From Erythrobacter aurantius (GTDB taxonomy: Bacteria > Pseudomonadota > Alphaproteobacteria > Sphingomonadales > Sphingomonadaceae), in NCBI RefSeq assembly GCF_023823125.1, contig NZ_CP090949.1, positions 2,442,001-2,506,000 of the forward strand: a stretch of DNA of 64,000 bases, written 5' to 3'. The translations under genes and the position numbers were made by a program. The notes beneath the pieces are model-generated. The model saw only the letters and a program-made list of their open reading frames with translations. It was not told the DNA's origin and ran no database searches. Shown here one piece after another: positions 8,569 to 16,027 of the stretch. Positions within the stretch are counted from its first letter, which is position 1, and each line of letters opens with the position of its first letter.

Positions 8569-8958
8569 ATGCGTGACGCTTCCTCGCTCAAACACGCTCA
8601 AGCCATGCGCAAGGATATGCCGGAGCCGGAAAGACGTCTTTGGCTCGAACTCCGGGCAGCTCGCTTCCAGGGCGTCAAGTTTCGCCGGCAGAAGGTGATA
8701 GGAAGGTATATCGCGGATTTCGCATCAAACGATCCGAAGCTTGTGATCGAGCTGGATGGTGACAGCCACGCTGGTCGTGAGAGTTACGACGACGCACGGA
8801 CCCGGTTCCTCAAAGAACAAGGATACCGGGTGATCAGATTTTCGAATTCTGAAGTGATGGGGAATATGGAGGGTGTTCTGGTCAGGTTGGCGGAAGTTTT
8901 TGCGGAAATGGGATATTCCCCTCTCCCAACCCTCTCCCCTGAAGGGGAGAGGGCTTAG
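8569..8958 (+). CDS. DUF559 / very-short-patch-repair-like endonuclease domain protein
   Basis: A 129-residue protein with the DUF559 layout: an N-terminal MRKDMPEPERRLWLELRA helix, a strand with FRRQKVIGRYIADF, the acidic core LVIELDGDSHAG, then RFLKEQGYRVIRFSN. The Asp in YIADF, the Glu-Leu-Asp-Gly segment and the spacing fit the PD-(D/E)xK/Vsr nuclease fold, so it is predicted to cut or nick DNA; the substrate is unknown. The ATG at 8569 directly follows the left inverted repeat. An upstream ATG at 8509 would translate the repeat itself and is less likely. The last residues (PLPTLSPEGERA) are encoded by the right repeat. Confidence 0.8.
   Translation: MRDASSLKHAQAMRKDMPEPERRLWLELRAARFQGVKFRRQKVIGRYIADFASNDPKLVIELDGDSHAGRESYDDARTRFLKEQGYRVIRFSNSEVMGNMEGVLVRLAEVFAEMGYSPLPTLSPEGERA
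8918..8953 (-). repeat. Right 36-bp inverted repeat of the DUF559 cassette
   Basis: Exact reverse complement of 8532-8567, with the same 10-bp hairpin at its outer end (8930-8953). It lies in frame at the 3' end of the nuclease gene, whose TAG stop follows just outside it. Confidence 0.9.
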
Positions 8959-9041
8959 TCCTGACCCGCTGTCCTACTCGCACCCAAGATGCCATAGAGC
9001 CGACATGACCAATGCCTCACCTCACCTCAATGATTCTAACC

Positions 9042-9076
9042 CCAGGACAGTGTTCCATGTGTTCCATCCTGTAGGA
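9042..9076 (+). repeat. Dispersed GTTCCAT repeat, copy 1
   Basis: A ~34-base repeat built as CCAGGACAGT, two GTTCCAT heptamers two bases apart, then CCTGTAGGA. It ends 14 bases before the trpA ATG. Its terminal AGGA is the only purine-rich site near that start. Other copies are at 27609, 53137 and 62248 (reverse). Confidence 0.85.
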
Positions 9077-9090
9077 TTCCACACCTCGAA

Positions 9091-9873
9091 ATGACCCGCC
9101 TCTCCACCGCCTTCTCCGCCCCGCACCCCGCTTTCGTCGCGTTCATCACCGCTGGCGATGGGGACACCGCCGCGAATCTGGACGCGCTTGTCGCGGGCGG
9201 CGCCGATGTGATCGAGCTGGGCATGCCCTTCACCGATCCGATGGCCGATGGCCCTGCGATCCAGAGCGCCAATCTGCGCAGCCTTGGTGCAGGCACCAAA
9301 ACCGCAGACGTGCTGCAAATCGCCGCCGATTTCCGCGCACGGCACCCCGACGTTCCGTTGATCCTGATGGGATACGCCAACCCGATGATCCGGCGCGGTG
9401 CGGAATGGTTCGCCGATGCCGCGCACAAGGCGGGCGTTGATGGTGTCATCTGCGTCGACATTCCGCCGGAGGAAGACGGCGAGCTCGGCCCGGCCCTGCG
9501 CGCAAAGGGCATTGCCCCGATCCGCCTCGCCACCCCCACCACCGATGCGGCGCGTCTGCCGCAAGTGCTCGAAGGGTCAGGCGGGTTCCTCTATTACGTC
9601 TCCGTCGCCGGGATCACCGGAAAACAGCAGGCCGCAATCGATTCGATCGAAGGCGCGGTTTCGCGGATCAAGCAGCACACCGACCTGCCCGTCGCGGTCG
9701 GCTTTGGTGTGCGCACTCCGGAACAGGCCGCAGAGATCGCCAAGGTCGCTGACGGTGTCGTGGTCGGCTCCGCCTTCGTCGATCTGGTCGGCGAATTTGG
9801 CAAGGACGCCCCGGCCAAGCTACAAGAGCTGACTTCGGCCATGGTCACCGCCATGCGCGCCGCAGTCGCATAA
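9091..9873 (+). CDS. trpA: Tryptophan synthase alpha chain
   Basis: A 260-residue TIM barrel that splits indole-3-glycerol phosphate into indole and glyceraldehyde-3-phosphate for TrpB. The catalytic pair is visible in [19 protein letters not shown] (Glu42 and Asp53), and the phosphate-binding C-terminal segments [11 protein letters not shown] and GSAFVD are intact. The gene seems functional although it is separated from trpB by an insertion. Its 5' leader consists of the dispersed repeat, whose AGGA lies 14 bases upstream of the ATG, rather far for a ribosome binding site. accD follows after 10 bases. Confidence 0.96.
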   Translation: MTRLSTAFSAPHPAFVAFITAGDGDTAANLDALVAGGADVIELGMPFTDPMADGPAIQSANLRSLGAGTKTADVLQIAADFRARHPDVPLILMGYANPMIRRGAEWFADAAHKAGVDGVICVDIPPEEDGELGPALRAKGIAPIRLATPTTDAARLPQVLEGSGGFLYYVSVAGITGKQQAAIDSIEGAVSRIKQHTDLPVAVGFGVRTPEQAAEIAKVADGVVVGSAFVDLVGEFGKDAPAKLQELTSAMVTAMRAAVA

Positions 9874-9883
9874 GGGATTACGC

Positions 9884-10738
9884 ATGAACTGGTTCACCCG
9901 CGTCCGCAATTCGCTCGGCTTTGGCGAGACGAAGAAGACGACCGAAAAAGACCTCTGGATCAAGTGCAAGAGCTGTCAGGAAATGCTCTTTGTCGCGGAG
10001 TACGAGGAAAACCTCAGCGTGTGTCCGCGTTGCGGCCATCACGGCCGGATCGGCGGGGATGCGCGCCTGCAACTGCTGCTGGACGAAGGATTCGAGCTGT
10101 TGCCGCAGCCGCAGGTCGAGGAAGACCCGCTCAAGTTCAAGGACACCAAACGCTACATCGACCGGCTGAAGGCCGCGCGCGCGGCGAGCCCGCACGAAGA
10201 CGCCTTCATCGTCGGATCGGGCGAGATCGAAGGGCATCCGGCGGTTGTCGGGGTTCAGGATTTCAGCTTCATGGGCGGTTCGATGGGCATGGCCGTGGGC
10301 ATGGCCTTCTGCGCCGGGGCCGAACGCGCGCTTCGCCGCAAGTGCCCCTATATCGTCGTCACCGCAGCGGGCGGTGCGCGCATGCAGGAGGGGATTCTCT
10401 CGCTCATGCAGATGCCGCGCGCGACCGTGATGACGCGCCGGCTGAAGGCGGCGGGCCTGCCTTATATCGTGGTGCTGACCGATCCGACCACGGGCGGCGT
10501 CACCGCCAGCTATGCCATGCTGGGCGACATCCACATTGCAGAACCCGGCGCACTCATCGGCTTTGCCGGCCAGCGCGTGATCCAAGACACCATCCGCGAG
10601 CAATTGCCCGAGGGGTTCCAGCGCGCCGAGTATCTGCACAAGCACGGCATGGTTGACATGGTCGTGCCGCGCCATGATCTGAAAGCGACGCTGGCGCAGG
10701 TGATCGATTATCTGCAACCAGCCGACGCGGCTGCCTAG
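9884..10738 (+). CDS. accD: Acetyl-CoA carboxylase carboxyltransferase beta subunit
   Basis: A 284-residue subunit that, with AccA, moves the carboxyl group from biotin to acetyl-CoA to make malonyl-CoA for fatty acid synthesis. A four-cysteine zinc ribbon is present (CKSCQEML and CPRC: Cys28, Cys31, Cys47, Cys50), followed by the crotonase-like carboxyltransferase domain with [15 protein letters not shown] and [14 protein letters not shown]. The length is typical. It sits between trpA and folC, the usual order in alphaproteobacteria. Confidence 0.96.
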   Translation: MNWFTRVRNSLGFGETKKTTEKDLWIKCKSCQEMLFVAEYEENLSVCPRCGHHGRIGGDARLQLLLDEGFELLPQPQVEEDPLKFKDTKRYIDRLKAARAASPHEDAFIVGSGEIEGHPAVVGVQDFSFMGGSMGMAVGMAFCAGAERALRRKCPYIVVTAAGGARMQEGILSLMQMPRATVMTRRLKAAGLPYIVVLTDPTTGGVTASYAMLGDIHIAEPGALIGFAGQRVIQDTIREQLPEGFQRAEYLHKHGMVDMVVPRHDLKATLAQVIDYLQPADAAA

Positions 10739-10744
10739 TTCGCA

Positions 10745-12061
10745 ATGGACTTTGGCCGTTCGGACGATCCGCGTGTTCAGGCGCAGCTGGATCGACTGTC
10801 CGCATTGAGCGTGCCGCAAGGGCGGCTGGGGCTGGAGACGATCACCGCGCTGATGGAGCGGCTGGGCAATCCCCACCGCAAGCTGCCGCCGGTGTTCCAT
10901 GTGGCGGGGACGAACGGCAAGGGATCGACCTGCGCTTTCCTGCGCGCGATGCTGGAGGCGGAAGGATACCGCGTCCATGTCACCACCAGCCCGCATCTGG
11001 TGCGCTATAATGAGCGGATCAGGCTGGCGGGCCGGCTGATCGAGGACGGGCCGCTGGCGGAGTTGCTGGAGGAGGTTCTCGATGCAGGCGAGGACCTCGG
11101 CCCCAGCTTCTTCGAAGTCACCATCGCCGCCGCGTTCCTCGCGTTCAGCCGCACCCCTGCCGATGCCTGCGTGGTAGAAGTCGGCATGGGCGGGCGCTTC
11201 GATGCGACCAATGTGCTGGAGCCGGAGGTGCTTGCGGCATGCGGGATCGCCGCGCTGGGGATGGATCACGAGCGGTTCCTGCTGGCGCCAGAGGAAGGCG
11301 TGCCAACCGACCCAATGGCGCGGATCGCGTTTGAGAAAGCTGGGATCGCCAAACGGGGCGTGCCGCTGGTGACGATGGGACAGACCTACACCGAAGCGGT
11401 GATCAGGACTATTCGCGCCTCATCGGAGAAGGCCGGAGCGCACCTTCGTAACGCGCCTTACCATTGGTCAGTAAGAGCGCGGTTTGCACAGGGAACGATG
11501 CAATTCTCTCGTGATGCGGACGATGAGGAATTTGATTTCCCGCTCCCAAATCTGCCGGGGAAACACCAAGTCCTGAATGCTGGTCTTGCCATCGCGATGC
11601 TCAAATCACAGTCGATGATCGGTATGGGCGATGATGCCATTGCAATCGGCCTCCGATCAGTCCGCTGGCCTGCGCGAATGCAGCGGCTTTCGGACGGCCC
11701 GCTCACCGCCCTCGCCCCCAATCAGACCGTCTGGCTCGACGGCGGCCACAATCCCAGCGCGGGCGAACAGATCGCCAAGCACTTCGACGGCCCGCTGCAC
11801 CTCATCCTCGGGATGCTGGACAACAAGAACCCGCGCTCCCTGCTAGATCCGCTGGGCAACAAGGTGCGCAGCCTTTCGATCGTTCCGGTGCCGAACCACG
11901 ACTGCCATCCCGCGAGCGCCTTCGGCCCCGCTGCCGCGGCGCACGCCGATCTTAAAGAGGCGATGCTCAACGTCCCGGGAGACGAATTACCCATCCTCAT
12001 CGCCGGATCACTCTACCTCGCGGGCGAAGCGCTGCGGCTGAATGACGAGGTGCCGGGCTAG
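10745..12061 (+). CDS. folC: Bifunctional folylpolyglutamate synthase / dihydrofolate synthase
   Basis: This 438-residue Mur-ligase-family enzyme adds glutamate to dihydropteroate and to folates. It carries the ATP-binding loop GTNGKGST (55-62) and the family motifs VTTSPHLVRYNERI, VEVGMGGRFDATN and DGGHNPSAGEQI. It starts 6 bases after accD. About 11380-11670 is noticeably richer in A and T than the rest of the gene, though the frame is intact. The TAG stop shares the CTAG palindrome with the stop of the convergent transporter gene. Confidence 0.94.
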   Translation: MDFGRSDDPRVQAQLDRLSALSVPQGRLGLETITALMERLGNPHRKLPPVFHVAGTNGKGSTCAFLRAMLEAEGYRVHVTTSPHLVRYNERIRLAGRLIEDGPLAELLEEVLDAGEDLGPSFFEVTIAAAFLAFSRTPADACVVEVGMGGRFDATNVLEPEVLAACGIAALGMDHERFLLAPEEGVPTDPMARIAFEKAGIAKRGVPLVTMGQTYTEAVIRTIRASSEKAGAHLRNAPYHWSVRARFAQGTMQFSRDADDEEFDFPLPNLPGKHQVLNAGLAIAMLKSQSMIGMGDDAIAIGLRSVRWPARMQRLSDGPLTALAPNQTVWLDGGHNPSAGEQIAKHFDGPLHLILGMLDNKNPRSLLDPLGNKVRSLSIVPVPNHDCHPASAFGPAAAAHADLKEAMLNVPGDELPILIAGSLYLAGEALRLNDEVPG

Positions 12062-13383
12062 CCCTCGTCCGGCGCGGGCTCCGTCCCCGCTGTGCCCATC
12101 GCCTCATCGACGAGCCCGGTGCGCACCATCCACCAGAACAGGATGATGCCGGGGAATGCCAGCACGGTGGTGAGCAGGTAGAAGTTCACATATCCCACCG
12201 CCTCGATCAGCGAACCCGCGGTGGTGCCAGTCAGCAATCGCCCGACAATGCTCGCGCCTGCGCTGATCAGCGCATATTGCGCCGCCGTGAACCTCAGGTC
12301 GCACAGCGCGGAGAAGTATGCGACCACAACAACCCCGCCATAGCCGCTGGCGAAGTTCTCGAACCCGATGGCCGCCGCCATGCCGATGTTCGAATGCCCC
12401 ACTGCCGCCAGCGCCGCAAAGCTGACGTTGGAGATCGCCATCAGGATCAGCGCGATCAGCACCGATTTCTTGAGGCCGAGCTTGGCGTAGATGATCCCGC
12501 CGACGAACACCCCGATGATCAGCGCCCAGAAGCCGACGCCGACGTCGTAGATCGCGATCTCGTCATTGGTGTAGCCGAGGTCTTCGAACAGCAGGCGGAA
12601 GGTGAGGTTCGCCAGCGTGTCGCCGATCTTGTGGACAAGTATGAACAGCAGCACCAGCCAGCCGCCGTTGCGCCCCAGAAATTCGATAAAGGGATCGGCA
12701 ATCGCGCGCATTTTCTGCGGGATGGTGGATCGCTCCGCCGGAGGGCGATGGCGTGGTGGCTCGCCCAGGATCAGCGCGGTCAGCATCGCCGGAAGCGCGA
12801 ACACCGAACAGGCCATATAGGCAATCGACCAGTCCGTCCGCGCCGCGACCACCAGCGCCAACGCGCCCGCCCCCGCAGCGCCGATGCGCCAGCCGTACTG
12901 GCTCATCCCCGACCCGACGCCGAGTTGATAGGGTTTGAGCGTCTCGATCCGGTAAGCGTCGATAATGATGTCGAATGTCGCGCCAGCAGCCCCCAGCATG
13001 ATCGCCGACACCGCGACCCATGCGATATCCTGTTTCGGGTCCGCCAGCGCGAGGTTGAACACCGCTGCGATCACCAGCACCCCGACCACCAGCATCCAGG
13101 ACACGCGAAGCCCCAATCGGCCGATCACCGGAAGCCGAACCGAGTCGACAATCCATGCCCACAGCCATTTGAAATTGTAGCTGAGGAAGACGAGCGTGAA
13201 GGCGGTGACAGTCGATTTCTCGATCCCGTCCTGCGCCAATCGGGTCGTCAGGGTCGCGGCGAGCAGCGCGAAGGGAAAGCCCGAGGACACGCCGAGGAAG
13301 AAAGCGGCGAGCGATTCCTTCTCCAGATACGGCTTGATCGCGCCCCACAGGCCCGGCTCTTGGGTTGCGCCGCTGTCGCTCAT
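12058..13383 (-). CDS. MFS transporter, AmpG-like
   Basis: A 441-residue protein with about twelve predicted transmembrane helices. The N-terminal LAAFFLGVSSGFPFALLAATL and the following KWLWAWIVDSVRLP resemble AmpG-type permeases, which import anhydromuropeptides for cell-wall recycling. Assignment to AmpG rests on that resemblance; the family also holds other acetyl-CoA or muropeptide carriers, so the substrate is not certain. The stop overlaps the folC stop on the opposite strand. It is divergent from the Rieske oxygenase gene, with about 70 bases between them. Confidence 0.75.
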   Translation of the reverse strand: MSDSGATQEPGLWGAIKPYLEKESLAAFFLGVSSGFPFALLAATLTTRLAQDGIEKSTVTAFTLVFLSYNFKWLWAWIVDSVRLPVIGRLGLRVSWMLVVGVLVIAAVFNLALADPKQDIAWVAVSAIMLGAAGATFDIIIDAYRIETLKPYQLGVGSGMSQYGWRIGAAGAGALALVVAARTDWSIAYMACSVFALPAMLTALILGEPPRHRPPAERSTIPQKMRAIADPFIEFLGRNGGWLVLLFILVHKIGDTLANLTFRLLFEDLGYTNDEIAIYDVGVGFWALIIGVFVGGIIYAKLGLKKSVLIALILMAISNVSFAALAAVGHSNIGMAAAIGFENFASGYGGVVVVAYFSALCDLRFTAAQYALISAGASIVGRLLTGTTAGSLIEAVGYVNFYLLTTVLAFPGIILFWWMVRTGLVDEAMGTAGTEPAPDEG

Positions 13384-13455
13384 GCAGCCATGTCCTTTTG
13401 AATATCCCGATTTCGTGCAACACTACGCGTCGAAGAGAGGGATAGGGAAGCCGCA

Positions 13456-14610
13456 ATGAACGCGCCCACAACAGATTTACCCAGATTGCAACCCACGCCG
13501 GGCCAGTTGGCTCTTGCGGAGGCCGTCAGGGACGGATGCAGCCGCGAAACCGATGTGATCGGCAGTGTGCCTGCCAGCCGCTACACCGACCCTGCGCATT
13601 TCGCGCTGGAAAAGGCGCGGTTGTTCGATCGGCTACCGCAAGTGCTGGTGCCAAGCGCGCTTTTGCCCGATCCGGGTATGGCGGTTCCGCATGATGCCAC
13701 CGGCCGCCCGCTGCTGATCACGCGCGACGGCGAAGGCAAAGCGCACGTCTTCCTCAACGTCTGCCGCCATCGCGGGACAAGGCTGGTCGAAGGCGGCGAT
13801 GTGCAATGCGCCAAGCGGCTTGTCTGCCCCTATCATGCCTGGACTTACAAGCTTGACGGAAGCCTGCTTGCCCTGCCCCGACCCGAAACCTTCCCCGGCA
13901 TGCACAAGGGTGATTACGGGCTTGTCAAACTACCCAGCCTCGAAGCCGGAGGTTTGATCTGGTTCTCCCCTGACGCAGCTGCCGATTTCTCCGACGCGGC
14001 CAAGGTGAGCGAGGATTTCACCGCTTTCGGAATGCCTGATGCGCACCTGTTCCGGCGCAAGACCCACACGGTCAAAGGCAATTGGAAGCTGATCATGGAT
14101 GCCTTCCTTGAAAGCTACCATGTCACCCGCTTGCACGCGAACACCATCGGGCCGTTCTTCAAGGACGGGATCACCAGCGGCGATGCGATCGGGCCGCACA
14201 TGCGCTCTGCCGTGGGCCGGCTGGAGGAGATGGAAGGCGTCGATCTCAACGACATGGCGCAGCTGCGCCGCGTGATTACCTTCGCCTATCAACTGTTCCC
14301 CGGCACGGTGATCGTCCCCAGCCCCGATTACGTGAACGTCATGGTGCTGATGCCGCAGGCGCATGATTTGACGCTGGTTGAGGATTTCATGCTGATCCCC
14401 GAGGAACCACAAACCGACAAAGCAAAGGATCACTGGGAACGCAGCTGGAAACTGCTCGATGGCGGGGTTTTCGCGAGCGAAGACTTCCGCGCGGCCGAAC
14501 TTGGCCAGCAGGGGCTGGAATCGGGTGCGGTGAAGGAAATCACGCTCGGCACGCTCGAAGGCGGGATCGCGCGGTTTGATGCGATTGTGCAGGACGCGCT
14601 GAACGCCTAA
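13456..14610 (+). CDS. Rieske aromatic ring-hydroxylating oxygenase, alpha-subunit type
   Basis: The 384-residue product has the Rieske [2Fe-2S] motif C-x-H-(18)-C-x2-H (Cys103, His105, Cys124, His127, in NVCRHRGT and CPYHAW) and a C-terminal catalytic domain with the mononuclear iron motif [12 protein letters not shown] near residue 218. Oxygenases of this kind hydroxylate or demethylate aromatic or quaternary-amine compounds using electrons from a reductase. No reductase or beta subunit is nearby, so the substrate cannot be stated. An AGGGA site precedes the ATG. Confidence 0.85.
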   Translation: MNAPTTDLPRLQPTPGQLALAEAVRDGCSRETDVIGSVPASRYTDPAHFALEKARLFDRLPQVLVPSALLPDPGMAVPHDATGRPLLITRDGEGKAHVFLNVCRHRGTRLVEGGDVQCAKRLVCPYHAWTYKLDGSLLALPRPETFPGMHKGDYGLVKLPSLEAGGLIWFSPDAAADFSDAAKVSEDFTAFGMPDAHLFRRKTHTVKGNWKLIMDAFLESYHVTRLHANTIGPFFKDGITSGDAIGPHMRSAVGRLEEMEGVDLNDMAQLRRVITFAYQLFPGTVIVPSPDYVNVMVLMPQAHDLTLVEDFMLIPEEPQTDKAKDHWERSWKLLDGGVFASEDFRAAELGQQGLESGAVKEITLGTLEGGIARFDAIVQDALNA

Positions 14611-14620
14611 GGCGCAGCGC

Positions 14621-15400
14621 ATGCCAACCAACCCCAAACAGTCCGACGACCGCCCCGAAGGCGATCGCATCGCGAAACTTCTCGCTCGCGCGGGTGTCGC
14701 CAGCCGCCGCGAGATCGAGCGGATGATTGCAGACGGACGCATCACACTCAACGGCAAGCCGGTGGAAACCCCAGCAACGTTCCTGCACGATCTCAAAGGG
14801 GTCAGCGTCGATGGCAAGCCGGTGGCTGGGCCGGAACCTGCGCAGCTTTTCGCCTTTCACAAGCCCACCGGGCTTATCACGGCGGAGCGCGATCCCGCCG
14901 GGCGCGCGACGATCTACAGCGCGCTGCGCAATGCCCTGCCCAAGGATACGCCCCGGCTGATGCCGATCGGCAGGCTCGACCTCAACACCGAAGGCTTGCT
15001 GCTGCTTACCAATGACGGCGGGCTGAAACGGCAGATGGAACTGCCATCATCCGGCATACCGCGCACCTATCGCGCACGCGCCTTTGGCGAAGTGTCGCAG
15101 GAACAGCTCGAAGACCTGATTGAAGGGGTGGAGATCGACGGCGTGCGCTACGGCTCGATCGACGCCAATCTCGAACACGGCAGTTCGGGCAAGAACAACT
15201 GGATCGAAATGACCATCACCGAAGGCAAGAACCGCGAAGTTCGCCGGGTGCTCGAATATCTCGGCCTGAAGGTGAACCGCCTGATCCGCATCGCCTATGG
15301 GCCCTTCCTGCTTGGCGATCTGCCGCGTGGGCAGGCAGCGCGGATCAAGAAGGGCGATCTGGATCGCTTCGTGAGCAGCCTCAAAGGGGCGAAGCGCTGA
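14621..15400 (+). CDS. rRNA pseudouridine synthase, RsuA/RluB family
   Basis: A 259-residue protein with an N-terminal S4 RNA-binding domain (KLLARAGVASRREIERMI, about residues 18-60) and a RsuA/RluB-type catalytic domain. The catalytic Asp is in GRLDLNTEGLLLLTNDG near residue 119, and the C-terminal EGKNREVRRVLEYLG is the family hallmark. It converts a uridine of 16S or 23S rRNA to pseudouridine; RluB (23S) seems more likely than RsuA, but the target is not proven. Its stop overlaps the start of rsmD by one base (TGATG). Confidence 0.9.
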   Translation: MPTNPKQSDDRPEGDRIAKLLARAGVASRREIERMIADGRITLNGKPVETPATFLHDLKGVSVDGKPVAGPEPAQLFAFHKPTGLITAERDPAGRATIYSALRNALPKDTPRLMPIGRLDLNTEGLLLLTNDGGLKRQMELPSSGIPRTYRARAFGEVSQEQLEDLIEGVEIDGVRYGSIDANLEHGSSGKNNWIEMTITEGKNREVRRVLEYLGLKVNRLIRIAYGPFLLGDLPRGQAARIKKGDLDRFVSSLKGAKR

Positions 15401-15954
15401 TGCGGATCATTGCGGGCGAATGGCGCGGTCGCAAACTGGTCGCGCCCAAGGGCGGCGAAACGCGCCCAACGGCTGATCGCACGCGCGAGGCGCTGTTTTC
15501 GATGCTTATGAGCAGGCTTGGCAGTTTCGAGGGACTGCGCGTTGCCGACCTTTTCGCGGGATCGGGCGCGCTGGGGCTGGAGGCATTGTCACGCGGTGCG
15601 GCGCATTGCCTGTTCGTGGAGCAGGACCGCGATGCCCTCGCCGCGATCAAGGCCAATATCGACACGCTGGGCGCCCGTTCGCGCACCACCATCGACAGCG
15701 GCTCGGTGATGGGCCTGCGCACCCCGCGCGAGGCGGTGGACCTGTTACTGCTTGACCCGCCCTATCGCAGCGGCGCTGGCGAAGTCGCGCTCGACCGAAT
15801 GCTGCGACTTGGCTGGATCAACGATGCGACATGGATCGCGCTGGAAACCGCATTCGACGAAGAGCCGGAGATCAAAGGCCTCGATGTCGATACCTCGCGC
15901 AAGATCGGCAAAGGCCGGATCACTCTGATGCGCAAAGGTGCCGAAGCCGCCTGA
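15400..15954 (+). CDS. rsmD: 16S rRNA (guanine(966)-N(2))-methyltransferase
   Basis: A 184-residue methyltransferase with the RsmD start MRIIAGEWRGRKL, the SAM-binding motif VADLFAGSGALGLEALSRGA (about 48-67) and the catalytic LLLDPPY motif near residue 117, used for N2-methylation of guanine in 16S rRNA. It is translationally coupled to the upstream pseudouridine synthase, giving a two-gene rRNA modification unit. A helicase gene follows after about 70 bases. Confidence 0.94.
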   Translation: MRIIAGEWRGRKLVAPKGGETRPTADRTREALFSMLMSRLGSFEGLRVADLFAGSGALGLEALSRGAAHCLFVEQDRDALAAIKANIDTLGARSRTTIDSGSVMGLRTPREAVDLLLLDPPYRSGAGEVALDRMLRLGWINDATWIALETAFDEEPEIKGLDVDTSRKIGKGRITLMRKGAEAA

Positions 15955-16027
15955 AGCAGCGGGGGAGAACCCGCAATGCGCCGGGTTGCGCGGCGATGAC
16001 TTGTTCTCTACCTGTTCACATTGCACC

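Larger units (their letters stand above)
8532..8953 (+). mobile_element. DUF559 nuclease cassette bounded by perfect 36-bp inverted repeats
   Basis: The element is 422 bases long. The left end (8532-8567) and right end (8918-8953) are exact reverse complements over 36 bases, and the only gene inside encodes a DUF559/Vsr-like nuclease. The left repeat ends one base before the nuclease start codon, and the right repeat encodes the protein's last residues. Imperfect direct repeats (8493-8523 and 8962-8985) flank it. It has no transposase, so movement would depend on the nuclease and recombination, or on an enzyme supplied elsewhere. Its status as a mobile unit is inferred from the structure. Confidence 0.65.

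Noticed and set aside
8532-8953. CRISPR-like structure in the repeat pair around 8.5-8.9 kb
   Set aside because: Only two copies, inverted to each other, with a coding gene between; not an array.
12277-13401. 374-codon plus-strand frame opposite the AmpG-like transporter
   Set aside because: Antisense shadow of a 12-helix protein in high-GC DNA. It is rich in Arg, His and Gln and has no family resemblance.
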